Origin: Bacteroidota bacterium
GTDB taxonomy: Bacteria > Bacteroidota > Bacteroidia > Bacteroidales > Prolixibacteraceae
Assembly: GCA_030706665.1 (NCBI GenBank)
Contig: JAUZOB010000059.1
Span: 1 to 13,867, forward strand
Length of the DNA stretch: 13,867 bases
Reading direction: 5' to 3'
Shown here: in pieces, positions 13,055 through 13,867 of the stretch
Numbering within the stretch: the first letter of the stretch is position 1
How the letters are laid out: each line of letters begins with the position of its first letter
The notes under the pieces: model-generated
What the model was told of the DNA's origin: nothing
What the model saw: the letters and a program-made list of their open reading frames with translations, nothing else
The model's database searches: none
Made by a program: the position numbers and the translations under genes

Positions 13055-13867
13055 ATGAAAAAGTTATTGACAATCGCATTAGTAGCACTTGCAGCAGGTG
13101 CATTTGCTCAACCATTCCAGAACGGGTATAATTGTCCTCCGAAACCTTATGTAACGGTTCATGACGTTGTAGTTCTTCCTGAAATGCCAGAAACTCCTGG
13201 AAGTGTGGCTATGATTAATCAGGATGGAAAAGACAATGAAGCAACTATCGATCAGAATGCCTATAAATTTGGCTTTTGCCTGACTCCGAATTTTGCCTCT
13301 ATTTATCAAGATGGCGATTACAACGAAGCTACTATTGAACAAGAAGGTGCTGGAAACAAAGCTTGCGTCGTTCAGCTTGAAGATGGTAACAAGGCTGATG
13401 TTGAGCAAGAAGGGAAAAATAATTTGGCTAACGTAACTCAAACTGGAGAATACACTTTTGCTAACATTGAACAAGAAGGAATCGGTAACACTGCAACTAT
13501 TCTTCAGGTAGGAGATGAACCTCTTACATTCCAGGTATTAGATCAAACAATTACTGATCCAAGAGACGGAGCTGCAATGATTGCATCTATCAAACAAGAA
13601 GGAGTAGGTAACGAAGCATCTATTACAGAAACTGCCGGTGGTCCTGACATGCATGGTGTATTGGTTGTTCCAAATTATGCTCGTTGTGGCTGGTTACTTG
13701 GTACTGATTTTTATCCATATATTATAGACAATCCTGAATTGCCAAACGTAGCAATGATTGATCAGGAAGGTGCTAACAATGAGGCAACTATAAATATCGC
13801 TGGTGAAGGTAACCTCGTAAACATTGATCAGGAATCTCCAGACTGTGCTTTAAAGGGTAATGATGCA
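13055..13867 (+). CDS. Secreted curlin-repeat (amyloid-type) protein, 3' end missing
   Basis: The first 271 codons of a gene that runs off the right edge. The signal peptide is 'MKKLLTIALVALAAGAFAQ', with cleavage near residue 18-19. An in-frame ATG at 13031 would add eight residues, but the ATG at 13055 gives a textbook signal peptide. The mature part carries curlin-type units with the pattern Q-x-G-x-x-N-x-A-x-x-x-Q, the signature of CsgA/CsgB surface amyloid fibres. Units start near residues 51 and 80; five exact 11-residue units run 97-151; others lie near 176-192 and 232-259. Non-repeat stretches (20-50, 152-175, 193-231) interrupt them, and Cys27, Cys75, Cys104, Cys211 and Cys264 are present, unlike E. 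coli CsgA. Export through a CsgG-like pore and assembly into an extracellular fibre are inferred; no csg export gene is in the window. The spacing to the regulator upstream and the separate promoter suggest regulated matrix production. Confidence 0.85.
   Translation, partial: MKKLLTIALVALAAGAFAQPFQNGYNCPPKPYVTVHDVVVLPEMPETPGSVAMINQDGKDNEATIDQNAYKFGFCLTPNFASIYQDGDYNEATIEQEGAGNKACVVQLEDGNKADVEQEGKNNLANVTQTGEYTFANIEQEGIGNTATILQVGDEPLTFQVLDQTITDPRDGAAMIASIKQEGVGNEASITETAGGPDMHGVLVVPNYARCGWLLGTDFYPYIIDNPELPNVAMIDQEGANNEATINIAGEGNLVNIDQESPDCALKGNDA
13343..13507 (+). repeat. Five tandem 33-bp units encoding curlin-type strands
   Basis: Residues 97-151 divide exactly into five 11-residue units, each ending in Gln: EGAGNKACVVQ, LEDGNKADVEQ, EGKNNLANVTQ, TGEYTFANIEQ and EGIGNTATILQ. 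The phase carries on from the unit at 80-96. The DNA copies share the start GAACAAGAAGG or close variants but have diverged at third positions, so the array is old, kept by selection on the protein, and not a recent slippage product. Confidence 0.8.

Noticed and set aside
13292..13507. CRISPR-like or recent tandem DNA repeat because of the regular 33-bp spacing
   Set aside because: The units are coding, in frame and diverged at third positions; the periodicity comes from curlin-type protein repeats.

Overview
The window looks like chromosomal DNA of a Bacteroidota bacterium. The base composition is AT-rich, the promoters that can be read fit the Bacteroidota TTG / TAnnTTTG pattern, no E. coli-like Shine-Dalgarno sites stand out, and the protein families are typical of the phylum (TonB-dependent receptor, very long TamB, short exosortase, curlin-repeat protein). 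A Marinilabiliales- or Bacteroidales-like relative is a guess, not a demonstration.

Left part, minus strand (1-3418): a promoter at about 3386-3418 drives a TonB-dependent outer-membrane receptor, a periplasmic YfiR-like protein and a CHASE8/HAMP membrane sensor whose catalytic end lies outside the window. Gaps of 4 and 8 nt mark them as one operon. They could form a three-compartment signalling chain: receptor at the surface, YfiR in the periplasm, kinase or other output at the inner membrane.

Middle (3437-8981): tsaD (tRNA t6A synthesis, minus strand) and tamB (outer-membrane biogenesis, plus strand) diverge from a 142-bp spacer carrying a 9-bp inverted repeat and a possible tamB promoter. 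The tamB start is unclear.

Right of tamB (9365-10846): an orphan TonB energy transducer sits 6 nt upstream of a short exosortase-family membrane protein with the Cys/Arg/His catalytic set, an unusual two-gene unit. A 701-bp non-coding stretch follows. It holds G4/C4 hairpins, a direct repeat and overlapping palindromes just before the next gene.

Right end (11548-13867): a REC-PAS-LuxR response regulator lies next to a secreted curlin-repeat (amyloid-type) protein that runs off the window. A good promoter, a possible operator just upstream of it and a roughly 310-nt leader lie between them. By analogy with CsgD and csgBA of enterobacteria, though with a different regulator architecture, this looks like a regulator plus surface-amyloid locus.

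The best candidates for under-described biology are the receptor-YfiR-CHASE8 cassette, the TonB-exosortase pair, and the regulator/long-leader/curlin locus.
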